Source: Lysobacter soli
Lineage (GTDB): Bacteria > Pseudomonadota > Gammaproteobacteria > Xanthomonadales > Xanthomonadaceae
Direction: 5' to 3'
Length of the DNA stretch: 64,000 nucleotides
Assembly (NCBI RefSeq): GCF_003382285.1
Contig: NZ_QTJR01000005.1
Coordinates: 62,001-126,000, forward strand
The first letter of the stretch is position 1, and every line of letters begins with the position of its first letter. A program made the translations under genes and the position numbers. The notes under the pieces are model-generated. The model saw nothing but the letters and a program-made list of their open reading frames with translations, was not told where the DNA came from and ran no database searches. This document shows positions 45,746 through 54,119 of the stretch, piece after piece.

Positions 45746-46594
45746 CTACTGGCCGGCATGCTCCCGGAGCAGGGCGGGGAGCATCGCCGGCAGATCGCGC
45801 GCGAGCAGTCCGACATCGGCAACGTCGCGTTCGAACCGGCGTCCTGCGAGTCCGTGCAGGTACACGCCCCACTGCGCGGCGACGAGCGGATCGGCGCCGC
45901 GGGCCGCCAACCCGCCAATGATGCCCGCGAGCACATCGCCCGAACCCGACGTTCCCAGCGCGATGCTGCCGCCGGTGTGCACCCAGGCGCGTTCGCCGTT
46001 CGCGCTGACATGCGTGGTCGCGCCCTTCAGCACGACGATGCATCCGGTCTGAGCGCTGTAGCGTTGGGCGACCTGCGCCGGTTCCTTCCCGATTTCCTCG
46101 ATCGGCAGGCCGGTGACGGAGGCCATTTCGCCGGCGTGCGGGGTCACGATGCATCGCGCGGTCGCCCCTTCGATCGCTTCCACCGCGCTCAGCGCGCCGG
46201 CATCGAGCACGAGCGTTCCGCGGGATTCGCGCGCCAGCGCGCCGACGATCTCCAGCCACTGCGGAGTAGGGTCGCAACCCGGCCCCACGATCAAGGCATC
46301 CGCACGCCGCGCCGCCTCGAGCAAGGCGTCGCTTGCGACCGCGATGTCGCCGTTCGCTGTTTCTTCGAGCGAGATCACGCGTGCTTCCGGCATCGCGATG
46401 CCGAGCTGCCGCGCGACAGAGGCCACCGTCGCGAACTGCAGCTTTCCCGCACCCACGTGCAACGCGGCCATGCCGGCGAGCAGCACCGCGCCCGGGATTT
46501 CCGCCGAGCCGCCGATGACCAGCACGCGACCGCGACCTTCCTTCCCGGCCGTTTCGTCCACCGGAGGCAACGGGTATTGGGGCTTGTTGGTCAC
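45746..46594 (-). CDS. nnrD: ADP-dependent NAD(P)H-hydrate dehydratase
   Basis: 282 residues of the NnrD/CARKD ribokinase-like family, which repairs hydrated NAD(P)H using ADP. RVLVIGGSAEIPGAVLLAG, HAGEMASVTG and the motif TSGSGDVLAGIIGG with the catalytic Asp are present. Only the dehydratase domain is present, without the fused epimerase (NnrE) often found. Start is GTG at 46594, overlapping the stop of the histidine-phosphatase gene by 4 bases; a frame to 46906 is the shadow of that gene. Confidence 0.9.
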   Translation of the reverse strand: MTNKPQYPLPPVDETAGKEGRGRVLVIGGSAEIPGAVLLAGMAALHVGAGKLQFATVASVARQLGIAMPEARVISLEETANGDIAVASDALLEAARRADALIVGPGCDPTPQWLEIVGALARESRGTLVLDAGALSAVEAIEGATARCIVTPHAGEMASVTGLPIEEIGKEPAQVAQRYSAQTGCIVVLKGATTHVSANGERAWVHTGGSIALGTSGSGDVLAGIIGGLAARGADPLVAAQWGVYLHGLAGRRFERDVADVGLLARDLPAMLPALLREHAGQ

Positions 46595-47355
46595 TTCGGT
46601 CCCACCGGACGGTCGGGCGCACGCGTGACGGCGGCTTCCTCCACCAGCTCGGGCGCGACGAAATTGGCGCGCTGCAGGCAGAAGCGCGCCTCGTCGCCCG
46701 CACCGGTGAGCGCATATTCGGTGACGCCGCAGTTGGGAACGTCGGCCTTCGCGTCGATCGCGAGGATGGTCTGCTCGTCCATGCATTCGAGCAGGTAACG
46801 GAAGCAGTTCACGATCACCTGGTGCGCGACGATGATGACGCGATCGCCGACGTGGTCGCGCCGCAGTACCTCGACGACGCTGCGCAGGCGGAGGATGACG
46901 TCGCACCAGCTCTCGCCGCCGGGCGGACGGAAATAGAACTTGCCCACGCGCCTTCGCTGCTCGGCAAGTTCGGGGAAGGTCTCGATGATGCCGCGCGTGG
47001 TGTAGCGGTCGAGTACGCCGAATTCCTTCTCGCGAAGCCGCTCGTCCATGCTGATCTCGTCCGGATCCTTGCCCAGCGCCTTCGCGATCGCGCGGCAGGT
47101 GTCCATCGAACGGACGAAGGGCGAGCTGTAGTAGCAGGTCGGCCGCAATTCCGGCGGCTGTGACGAGAACCAGTGGGCGAGGGCTCCGGCCTGCTGCTGG
47201 CCCAGCTGCGACAGCGGCGTGTCCGCGTCGCGCGTCTGGATATCGATCAGGCCGAGCCCGCGCGCTTCGGCGTCATCGCGCGCGGCGTTGCCGGCGCTCT
47301 GGCCGTGCCGCACGATCCACAGGCGCTCGGGCCAGTCGGAATGCTTCAGGCTCAA
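46591..47355 (-). CDS. Histidine phosphatase-family protein
   Basis: 254 residues. The family transfers phosphate through a histidine in RHG. Here LWIVRHGQSAGNAARDD is the phospho-histidine motif, YSSPFVRSMDTCRAIA the Arg motif, and IIVAHQVIVNCFR the second histidine. Members hydrolyse sugar phosphates, phosphoproteins or phospholipids; specificity is not predictable. It is 18 bp downstream of the PNPOx-like gene and overlaps nnrD by 4 bases. The three genes look like an operon. Confidence 0.87.
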   Translation of the reverse strand: MSLKHSDWPERLWIVRHGQSAGNAARDDAEARGLGLIDIQTRDADTPLSQLGQQQAGALAHWFSSQPPELRPTCYYSSPFVRSMDTCRAIAKALGKDPDEISMDERLREKEFGVLDRYTTRGIIETFPELAEQRRRVGKFYFRPPGGESWCDVILRLRSVVEVLRRDHVGDRVIIVAHQVIVNCFRYLLECMDEQTILAIDAKADVPNCGVTEYALTGAGDEARFCLQRANFVAPELVEEAAVTRAPDRPVGPK

Positions 47356-47373
47356 GATCGGCGGCCTCCGCGA

Positions 47374-47856
47374 TCAGAGATCGACCTTCGCCGCCTTGTC
47401 GTCGTAATCCTGTTTCGGATCGCGACCCATCAGCAGCTTGAGGCCCGCCACGAGACTGTGCTCGTTCAGCCAGATCTCGGCTTCGGCCGGCGTGAAGCGC
47501 AGCAGGATGAGTTTGGGATCGTCCTTGCCGCCCTCGTACCACGCGGCGATGAATGCGTTCCAGAGGCGATCCACCACATCGCGGTCGAGGATGGTCTGCA
47601 CGGTGCCGCCGATCGTCGCGAACAGTTCGTGGCCCTTGGACGCGAACGCGCAGAACGCCGGCGTGGGCGCGGCGGCCTGCTGTGCCAGTTCGTTCTCGGT
47701 CGAGGTGAAGAACCAGATCTCGCCCGGCGTCTGCTTGTCGAGCAGCGCGGTCATCGGGCGCGAATGACCGGCCGGATCCGACGTGAGCCCGAGCATCACG
47801 GTGCGATCGGATTCGATGTGGTCCCACAGCTTTCGCTCGAACTTGCGGTCGTCCAT
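47374..47856 (-). CDS. Pyridoxamine 5'-phosphate oxidase-like general stress protein
   Basis: 160 residues with the split-barrel flavin-binding fold of the PNPOx-like superfamily. VMLGLTSDPAGHSRPMTALL and DRLWNAFIAAWYEGGKDDP resemble general stress protein 26-type proteins (family pyridox_oxase_2). Such proteins are induced by stress in other bacteria and probably bind FMN or F420; function here is unknown. It heads the minus-strand run through the histidine phosphatase to nnrD. A 274-bp divergent region separates it from the hemerythrin gene; it has a 12-base palindrome, CGATCGCGATCG, at 48011-48022. Confidence 0.8.
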   Translation of the reverse strand: MDDRKFERKLWDHIESDRTVMLGLTSDPAGHSRPMTALLDKQTPGEIWFFTSTENELAQQAAAPTPAFCAFASKGHELFATIGGTVQTILDRDVVDRLWNAFIAAWYEGGKDDPKLILLRFTPAEAEIWLNEHSLVAGLKLLMGRDPKQDYDDKAAKVDL

Positions 47857-48130
47857 CTCGATGCCTGCCTGAATGAGTTCACGACACGCTACGAAACGCG
47901 CGGTGGGAGAGCGGTGAACGCGCGAGAACGCGCCGGTGCTGCACGCGCGACAACCCCGCGACTCTGATCCAACGTGGCCGATGCGATCGCACCAGGCTCA
48001 TCCATATCGTCGATCGCGATCGTCGATGGCGCGTTGTCGTGGATAAGTCGTGATGATCACAACGTCCACGCGACATCCACCATCGAATTGCGATCTTGCA
48101 GGAACCCACCACATCGGCAGGCGACAAACA

Positions 48131-48652
48131 ATGGCACGAGACATCCTGAAGACCCTCAAGGCCGAGCACGACGAACTGCGCGAGCTCTTCGCCGAACTCA
48201 AGGAAACCACCGACCGCGGCGTCAAGAAGCGCGAAGGACTCCTCGAGAAGATCGAGGCCTCGCTGCTTCCGCACGCGAAGTGGGAAGAGAAGGTGTTCTA
48301 TCCCGCATTCAAGGAACGCGCCGACCGCGACGGCATCCAGACCTACGCCGAGGCGTTGACCGAGCACCACGCGGTGGAGAACACCGTGATTCCGGAAGTC
48401 CACGCGGCCGATCCGGGCACGCCCGAGTTCGCCGGTCGCACCAAGGTGTTCGGCGAGTTCATCGACCACCACGCCAAGGAAGAAGAGAAGACCATGTTCA
48501 AGATGGCGCGCGAACTGTTCACGGCGGAAGAGCGCGCCCAGCTCGACGAGGACTACGAGGAATGGAAGCAGTCCGACGCCGCGGCCGCGCTGATCGCCGG
48601 CGAAAAGGCGAAGGCGGGCGTCAAGGGCGCCGTGAACTCGATGACCCAGTAA
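48131..48652 (+). CDS. Hemerythrin HHE-domain protein
   Basis: 173 residues. Hemerythrins are four-helix bundles with a two-iron centre that binds oxygen or senses redox state. Metal-ligand-like positions are in AEHDELRELFAEL, LLPHAKWEEKVFYPAF, TEHHAVENTVIPEV and IDHHAKEEEKTMFKMARELF. ATG at 48131 is used because the protein begins MARDILKTLKAEHDELR, close to known members; an upstream ATG at 48050 adds 27 atypical residues. The C-terminal 40 residues are Lys-, Ala- and Gly-rich. Next to DUF421 and PNPOx-like genes; probably a redox-stress gene. Confidence 0.9.
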   Translation: MARDILKTLKAEHDELRELFAELKETTDRGVKKREGLLEKIEASLLPHAKWEEKVFYPAFKERADRDGIQTYAEALTEHHAVENTVIPEVHAADPGTPEFAGRTKVFGEFIDHHAKEEEKTMFKMARELFTAEERAQLDEDYEEWKQSDAAAALIAGEKAKAGVKGAVNSMTQ

Positions 48653-48672
48653 GTCGGGCAGGGACGCTGCCG

Positions 48673-49170
48673 ATGACAGGGACGAACGAGGATTTCGACA
48701 AGGTAATGCGTCATCACCGCAAGGCCTGGCGCGTCGAGCGGATCGCGTGGTTCGTCATCGCGCTCACGCTGGCTGCTGCGCTGTTCGGCGCATTCGGCGG
48801 TGGCGTGCTCAGCGAGGCGCAGGTCGGCTCCAGGCAGACGGTCACGATCGAGTACGACCGCCTGCTCCGTTCGAGCGCGCCGTCATTGATGCGCTTCCAC
48901 GTGCATCCATCGCTGCGTCGCGACGGCGCCGTGCGCCTGCGCATCGATCGGTCGATCGTGTCGCGGATGGAGATCGAGTCCATCGTGCCCCAGCCACTGA
49001 GCCAGGCCAGCGGCGCGGACTACACCGAGTTCGTCTTCGACGTGGCGCCGGGGGAATCGCCGGCGACCATCGACCTGCGTTACCGGCCGTCGACCTTCGG
49101 CCGGATGCGCGGCGAGGTGTCGATCGCCGGCGAACACGCGCTGGTGATCGACCAGTTCGTCTACCCATGA
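48673..49170 (+). CDS. Hypothetical membrane-anchored protein
   Basis: 165 residues, with no recognised family. There is a hydrophilic N-terminus of about 22 residues, one transmembrane helix (about 25-47, IAWFVIALTLAAALFGAFGG), and then a domain of beta-rich pattern outside the membrane (residues about 50-165). ATG at 48673; GGGACGCTGCCG precedes, a weak site. A 10-base gap separates it from the DUF421 gene, and 20 bases from the hemerythrin gene, so the three may be cotranscribed. The function is unknown. Confidence 0.7.
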   Translation: MTGTNEDFDKVMRHHRKAWRVERIAWFVIALTLAAALFGAFGGGVLSEAQVGSRQTVTIEYDRLLRSSAPSLMRFHVHPSLRRDGAVRLRIDRSIVSRMEIESIVPQPLSQASGADYTEFVFDVAPGESPATIDLRYRPSTFGRMRGEVSIAGEHALVIDQFVYP

Positions 49171-49180
49171 GGAGGCCATC

Positions 49181-49636
49181 ATGGAATCCGTGATCCGCGG
49201 CATGACGATCTACATCTTCCTGTGGCTGATCTTCCGCATTTCCGGAAAGCGCACCCTGGCGGAGACGTCGCCGTTCGAGCTGATCCTGCTGCTCATCATC
49301 TCGGAAGTGACCAACGAGGCCATGGTCGACAGCGATCATTCGATCACCAACGCCATCCTGCTGATCATGACGCTGACGGGCATGAGCGTCGCGCTGTCGG
49401 TGGTGAAGCACTACTGGCCGTGGGCGAGCCGCGTGCTGGAAGGCATGCCGCTTCCGCTGGTGCGCGATGGCAGGATGCTGAAGGAGAACATGGACAAGTC
49501 GCGCGTGGACGAGGAGGAGATCCTGATGGCGGCCCGCCACACGCAGGGCATCGACCGGATGGAAGACATCAAGGACGCGACCGTGGAGAACGACGGAAAC
49601 ATCTCCGTCATTCCCCGTTCGAAACAGGACGGCTGA
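49181..49636 (+). CDS. DUF421 membrane protein (YetF-like)
   Basis: 151 residues, of the YetF/YcaP family (DUF421). Residues about 5-80 form two or three helices, with FRISGKRTLAETSPFELILL, the family signature. A short cytoplasmic domain follows (MPLPLVRDGRMLKENMDKSR, VDEEEILMAARHTQG). In Bacillus, related proteins have been associated with spore germination and membrane function; no reaction is known. GAGGAGGCC precedes the ATG. A 13-base stem lies after the stop. Confidence 0.82.
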   Translation: MESVIRGMTIYIFLWLIFRISGKRTLAETSPFELILLLIISEVTNEAMVDSDHSITNAILLIMTLTGMSVALSVVKHYWPWASRVLEGMPLPLVRDGRMLKENMDKSRVDEEEILMAARHTQGIDRMEDIKDATVENDGNISVIPRSKQDG

Positions 49637-49648
49637 TCGGGGGCGCTG

Positions 49649-49682
49649 CGTCCTCCGCCATCTGCGTCGATGGCGGAGGACG
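49649..49682. terminator. Strong bidirectional terminator-type hairpin
   Basis: CGTCCTCCGCCAT (49649-49661) and ATGGCGGAGGACG (49670-49682) are perfect 13-base complements around an 8-base loop. It sits between the DUF421 gene and the convergent FAD-Rieske gene. No clear T-tract follows on either side. Confidence 0.65.
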
Positions 49683-49690
49683 GTAGCGTG

Positions 49691-51205
49691 TCAGCGGGGA
49701 TCGAGCTCCATCGGCGCGAGCGGCTCGCTGGTCGGACCGTTGAGGATCGCGCCGCTCTCGCCGTCGAAGCGCGAGCCGTGGCACGGGCAATCCCAGGACT
49801 TCTCCTCGCCGCTCCAGCGCACGACGCAGCCCATGTGCGGGCAACGCGCGTTGTACGTATGCAGCCGGCCGTCGCCGCTGCGATAGCAGGCGATGCGATG
49901 CGCGCCACGGCGCAGCACGGCGCCGGTGCCCAGCGGAATCCGCTCCGGATCGTCGACGTCGGCCGGCCGCACCCAGTCGCGGAACTGGAGCGCGGCGTTG
50001 GCGTTCTCACGTATCCATTCGCCCGCGCTGCGCACGGGCTTCCGCGACGGGTCGTACAGCGCTTCCCACGGGTTGTCGCGTCCCTGCGCGATGTCGGCGA
50101 TGAGCAGCGCCGCGAGCGTGCCATGCGTCAGGCCGTTGCCCGAGTCGCCGGTCACCAGGTAGACGTTCTCGTGATCGGGATCGCGGCCGATGAAGGCGAG
50201 GCCATCGACCGGCTCGATGATCTGGCCCGACCAGCCATGCGTGAAGTGCGTGGAGCCGGGGAAGTGTTCGCGCGTCCACGCCTGCAGTCGGACATAGGCT
50301 TCCGGATCGTCGTCCTGACCGGTCTTGTGGTCCTCGCCGCCGACGATGATCTTCGCCACGCCGTCTTCGTCCACGTATTTGCGGATGTAGTGGTACGGGT
50401 CGGCGTCGTCCCAGATCAGCGCATCGGGCAGGTCCGCGGGCGCGTCGCCCGACACGACGTACGAACGGTACGCCGCCTGCTTCATGTACGTCGCGCCGGT
50501 TTCATGCACCGGTACGTTCGTCGCCGCCACGACCGTCTTCGCCTTCAGTTCGCCATTCCGCAGCGAAATGGTGCAGGGCGAGCCGCCCTTGATGTCGACG
50601 ATCTCCGCGCGCAGGAAACGACCGCCGGCCTCGCGGACTTCCGCGGCAAGCACCTGGATGTAGCGTCCGACGTCGACGACCGCCTGACGCTCGAATCGCA
50701 CCACCGGGCCGAACGAGGCGGGCAGGGCGTCGCCTGCCTGCAGGAGCGTCGCGCTGAGACTCGCCGCGTTGGCGGCCTCGACTTCCTTCTCCAGGTTCGA
50801 GGCATCCCGATCGTGTGCGAACAGATAGCCCGGCACGCGGGCGAAGCCGCAATCCTTTCCGCTGGCTTCGACGACCGCCTCGATCCAGTCGATCGCCGCC
50901 GCGTGACTTGCCGCCGCCAGTCGCGCGCCGTCATCACCGTGCTGGCGAGCCAGCCGGTAATAGCGGTCGTCGAGCGCGTTGGAGAGATGGGCCGACGTGC
51001 GCAGCGTTTCACCCGCGCCGATGCCTTCCTTGTCGATGACGACGACCTTGCGGCCTTCGCGCAGCAGGCAGAGCGCCGCGCTGAGCCCGGCGATGCCGGC
51101 GCCCACGACGACGACATCCAGCGCGTGCGAATCGAGGTCGGTGACGAACCACTTCGACAGGTCGTCGGCGTTCTTCCAGACGGGAATGGTGCGTGCGGTG
51201 GTCAT
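49691..51205 (-). CDS. FAD-dependent oxidoreductase with C-terminal Rieske domain
   Basis: 504 residues. Residues about 20-400 are a DAO-type FAD domain starting with LDVVVVGAGIAGLSAALCLL, ending VYLVTGDSGNGLTHGT. Residues about 420-504 form a Rieske 2Fe-2S domain with CPHMGC and CPCHGSRF, the two Cys-His pairs. The combination resembles proteins annotated as glycine/D-amino-acid-oxidase-like with Rieske domain; the substrate is unknown. ATG at 51205 yields MTTARTIPVWKNADDL; upstream frames to 51667 overlap the next gene. The C-terminus follows directly after the hairpin at 49649. Confidence 0.88.
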   Translation of the reverse strand: MTTARTIPVWKNADDLSKWFVTDLDSHALDVVVVGAGIAGLSAALCLLREGRKVVVIDKEGIGAGETLRTSAHLSNALDDRYYRLARQHGDDGARLAAASHAAAIDWIEAVVEASGKDCGFARVPGYLFAHDRDASNLEKEVEAANAASLSATLLQAGDALPASFGPVVRFERQAVVDVGRYIQVLAAEVREAGGRFLRAEIVDIKGGSPCTISLRNGELKAKTVVAATNVPVHETGATYMKQAAYRSYVVSGDAPADLPDALIWDDADPYHYIRKYVDEDGVAKIIVGGEDHKTGQDDDPEAYVRLQAWTREHFPGSTHFTHGWSGQIIEPVDGLAFIGRDPDHENVYLVTGDSGNGLTHGTLAALLIADIAQGRDNPWEALYDPSRKPVRSAGEWIRENANAALQFRDWVRPADVDDPERIPLGTGAVLRRGAHRIACYRSGDGRLHTYNARCPHMGCVVRWSGEEKSWDCPCHGSRFDGESGAILNGPTSEPLAPMELDPR

Positions 51206-51297
51206 CCGGTTCTCCAGTGAACGGTCGTTGCGTCTTACCTCGCCCGCCCGCAAACCGCAGTGAAGCCGCCCGCGTGCACGCTGCGTAGACGGTCGCG

Positions 51298-53580
51298 TCA
51301 GGTGAATCGCGACGCCACGTCGTCCAGCGGCGCGAACACATCGCGCCACGTGGTGACGGCCCGGACGACGGAGAGCTTTCCGTCCATCTCGAGGACTTCG
51401 AACTGCGTGGTTCCCGCGGCATCGCGCCAGAAGCGCAGCGAGACGCTTGCCGCGCCGACACGCAGGCCGCGCACCGAAAGCTCCGGCAGCCACGTTGGCA
51501 GGTGCGGATCGAGGAGGAGCAAGCCGAGTGGCGCGAAGGGCTGCATGCCCAGCAGCGTCTGCGTCAGGGTGATCGCCGTGCTGGCCGACCATGCCTGCGG
51601 CGAATTCGACTGCGGATACGTGGCCGGAAACGGATGCGCCTTGTCGCGCGCGTGTCCGCTGAAACATTCAGGCAGCCGGTATTGATCGAATGCCGAGGCG
51701 ATCTCGAACTGCGCGCGTGCGATCTGCTCCACGCGATCGTGCGCGCGATGGCGTTGGCAGCCCATCGCGAACGGCCCGTGTTCGACCGGCCACACCGTGC
51801 CGCGGTGGTACGCGTACGGGTTGTAGGCCGGATGATCGCTGGACAGCGTGCGGATGCCCCAGCCGCTGAACAGATCGGGCGCGAACGAGCGTTCGAGCAG
51901 GCGCGGGATGCGCTCGTCCTCGACGATGCCCGAGCCCACGCAGCGCAGGCCGTTCGAACCGACGGAGCGGATCAGATGGCCGTCGCGCGCCAGCGCCATC
52001 GCGAACGAGCCGATGTCGTCCATCCAGAAGGTCGCATCGAAACGCGCTTTCAGGGCCTCGGCCGCGGCGCGTTGCCGCTTCGCCTCATCTTCGTGTCCGA
52101 AGGACTCCAGGATCTGCGCCATTGCGTGCCGGGCCGCATGGATGATGCCTTGCTCCTCGCACGTCGCGACCGGATGTTCCGCCGTGCGTCCGTCCTCTTC
52201 GACGATGCCTTCGTCCGAATCCTTCCACGTCTGGTTTTTCAGGCCGTCCTTCGACCGCGTGGCGACAAGGTGAAATCCAAGCTTCTCGTCGAACGCGTGC
52301 GTGTCGAGCCACTCCAGCGCCGCCATCGCGGGTTTGATCATCGGCTCGACCGCGTCGCGATCGCCCGTCCATTGCCACAGATGGCCCAGCGCCGTGCAGA
52401 ACAGGGCCGGGGCGGTGAGCGTGCCGTAATAGCGGTCCTTGGGCTTGTACTGCAGCATCGACAGCGGGCCGGGATGCGCTTCGTGCAGGATGCGGCCCGG
52501 CTGTTCGTCGCGCCAGGCGTTGTCCTTGGTGCCTTGCCACTCCGCCATCACCGGAAGCGTGCCGCGCAGGATCTCCGGCCCGAGCATCGCGCTCTGTTGC
52601 GCGGTGGTCAGCGTGTCGCGGCCGAACAGCGCGACGTACATCGGCAGGCCCGCCGCGACCGTCCACGCGCGCGGGCCGCGATCGAAGCGTTGCAGGCGCA
52701 ATGCCGCGAGATCATGGCGGGCGCGATTGAGCGTGTTGTCGACCACGCCGGCCAGCGTTTCGTGATCCAGCGCCGCGACCTTAGTTGATTCGCGCAGGAA
52801 CTCCATGCCGCGCCGCTTGGACTCGATGCCATCGAGCTCGTTGTCGCGGATCGGAAGCGGCAGGACCTCGTCGCCGAAGCGCGCGCACCAGTCCAGGTCG
52901 GCATGCCAGCTGGCGCCGGGCGCGAGGTCGATGTCGAACTGGACGCGCCCGCCGCGGTGTTTCGGCGAGCCGGACGACGTCTCGATGCGCAGCGTCACGC
53001 CCGCATCGAAACGCAGATGCTGGCGTTTCCCGTCGCGGCGCACGTCGCGCGTGGCCACGTAATCGAACGTCAGCGTCGCGACGTTTCCGTCGCGTTTCCA
53101 GTGCCGCTTCCGGGTGCCTTCCTGTTGCCGCGGTCCGTGCGTCTCCTCGATGTCGGCGAAGTCGGCGTCGATCTCGAGCGTCATCCGAAGCTGCGCCGGC
53201 GACTGCGTGAAATTGGTCAGGACGAAATGCTCGCGCATCCCGTCGCCGACCCAGCGCGACACCTGCAGCTCCACGGCCTGTTGGGCGGCGGCGGCGATCG
53301 CATCGTCGCCGACCGGTTCACCGGGTGCGGGCACGATGTAGTAGCCCATCCAGCTGTCCTGCCGCACGTTCGACTTGGTGACCGGATGCGGGCGACGGCG
53401 ACCGAGCTGGCAGCGGTAGCGGCTGAGCATGCGCGTCTGGCGCACGTACAGTCCTTCCTCGCCACCTTCGATGAAGCCCGACGCGCCGGTCGCAAGCACC
53501 GTATCGCCCTTGCTGATGTACGAAGCGTGCTCACGAACGCGCAGTCGAATCAGGCTGCGCTCAATCGAAAATGCGTCCAT
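51298..53580 (-). CDS. Amylo-alpha-1,6-glucosidase-like protein (glycogen debranching-type)
   Basis: 760 residues. The first about 220 residues look like the glycogen-debranching N-terminal domain (SYISKGDTVLATGASGFIEG and YVRQTRMLSRY). Residues about 300-720 form an (alpha/alpha)6 barrel of the GH63/MGH1 clan: MYVALFGRDTLTTAQQSAML and AYNPYAYHRGTVWPVEHGPF include the acidic positions, and LPECFSGH lies near the C-terminal end. It is cytoplasmic. ATG at 53580 gives MDAFSIERSLIRLR; an upstream Met at 53625 is less likely. Together with neighbouring stress genes it may mobilise stored glucans; this role is inference. Confidence 0.85.
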   Translation of the reverse strand: MDAFSIERSLIRLRVREHASYISKGDTVLATGASGFIEGGEEGLYVRQTRMLSRYRCQLGRRRPHPVTKSNVRQDSWMGYYIVPAPGEPVGDDAIAAAAQQAVELQVSRWVGDGMREHFVLTNFTQSPAQLRMTLEIDADFADIEETHGPRQQEGTRKRHWKRDGNVATLTFDYVATRDVRRDGKRQHLRFDAGVTLRIETSSGSPKHRGGRVQFDIDLAPGASWHADLDWCARFGDEVLPLPIRDNELDGIESKRRGMEFLRESTKVAALDHETLAGVVDNTLNRARHDLAALRLQRFDRGPRAWTVAAGLPMYVALFGRDTLTTAQQSAMLGPEILRGTLPVMAEWQGTKDNAWRDEQPGRILHEAHPGPLSMLQYKPKDRYYGTLTAPALFCTALGHLWQWTGDRDAVEPMIKPAMAALEWLDTHAFDEKLGFHLVATRSKDGLKNQTWKDSDEGIVEEDGRTAEHPVATCEEQGIIHAARHAMAQILESFGHEDEAKRQRAAAEALKARFDATFWMDDIGSFAMALARDGHLIRSVGSNGLRCVGSGIVEDERIPRLLERSFAPDLFSGWGIRTLSSDHPAYNPYAYHRGTVWPVEHGPFAMGCQRHRAHDRVEQIARAQFEIASAFDQYRLPECFSGHARDKAHPFPATYPQSNSPQAWSASTAITLTQTLLGMQPFAPLGLLLLDPHLPTWLPELSVRGLRVGAASVSLRFWRDAAGTTQFEVLEMDGKLSVVRAVTTWRDVFAPLDDVASRFT

Positions 53581-53655
53581 GGAATCGATTCTTCCGACGC
53601 CCGCGTGATGCCGGCGTCCAGCCATCGCCCATGATCGGCATGGCGGTGCCGACGA

Positions 53656-54033
53656 TCAGCCTTGCCCGAAGGCGATCGTGCTCATCAGTGCGTTCTCGGC
53701 CTGGCGCGAGTCCAGTCGCGTGTGCTGTACCACGATGGGAACGTCGGACGAGATCACACTCGCGAATGGTGTTTCCTTCGCGATGGGCTCGGGGTCGTCG
53801 AGCTCGTTGAAGCGAAGGTGCCGCGTGCGACCGGCCTTCACCGTCAACGTGTAGGGGCCGACCGGATCGCGATCCTCGTAATACACGTGGATGCGAATGT
53901 GCGCATCGCGGTCCGACGCGTTCAGGATGCAGCACGTCTCGTGGCTTTCCAGTGCGGGCTTGGGGCCGTTGCTCCAGCCCGGTATGTAGCCTTCGGCAAT
54001 CGCCCAGGTTGTATGACCGATCTTCGTATCCAT
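53656..54033 (-). CDS. Sensory rhodopsin transducer (ASRT) homologue
   Basis: 125 residues, the same length as Anabaena sensory rhodopsin transducer, a soluble tetrameric beta protein. Segments match closely: TTWAIAEGYIPGW, ESHETCCILNASDRDAHI, YYEDRDPVGPYTLTVKAGRT, RHLRFNELDDPEPI, and VPIVVQHTRLDSRQAENALM. In Anabaena this protein is regulated by a microbial rhodopsin; no rhodopsin gene is in the window. Homologues occur in non-photosynthetic bacteria where the partner is unknown and a sugar- or DNA-binding role has been suggested. ATG at 54033; divergent from the LLM gene. Confidence 0.93.
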   Translation of the reverse strand: MDTKIGHTTWAIAEGYIPGWSNGPKPALESHETCCILNASDRDAHIRIHVYYEDRDPVGPYTLTVKAGRTRHLRFNELDDPEPIAKETPFASVISSDVPIVVQHTRLDSRQAENALMSTIAFGQG

Positions 54034-54119
54034 GGCGACGATCTAGCACGCGCGTCGAAAAGACGGCGTCATCGCGCCGGCTCGTCACGATGTTCACGCG
54101 CGATCGGTACGCTCGCGAC

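Noticed and set aside
48011-48022. Palindrome CGATCGCGATCG in the region before the hemerythrin gene
   Set aside because: Such self-complementary GATC/CGCG strings are expected often in a high-GC genome; there is no second copy or flanking evidence for a binding site.
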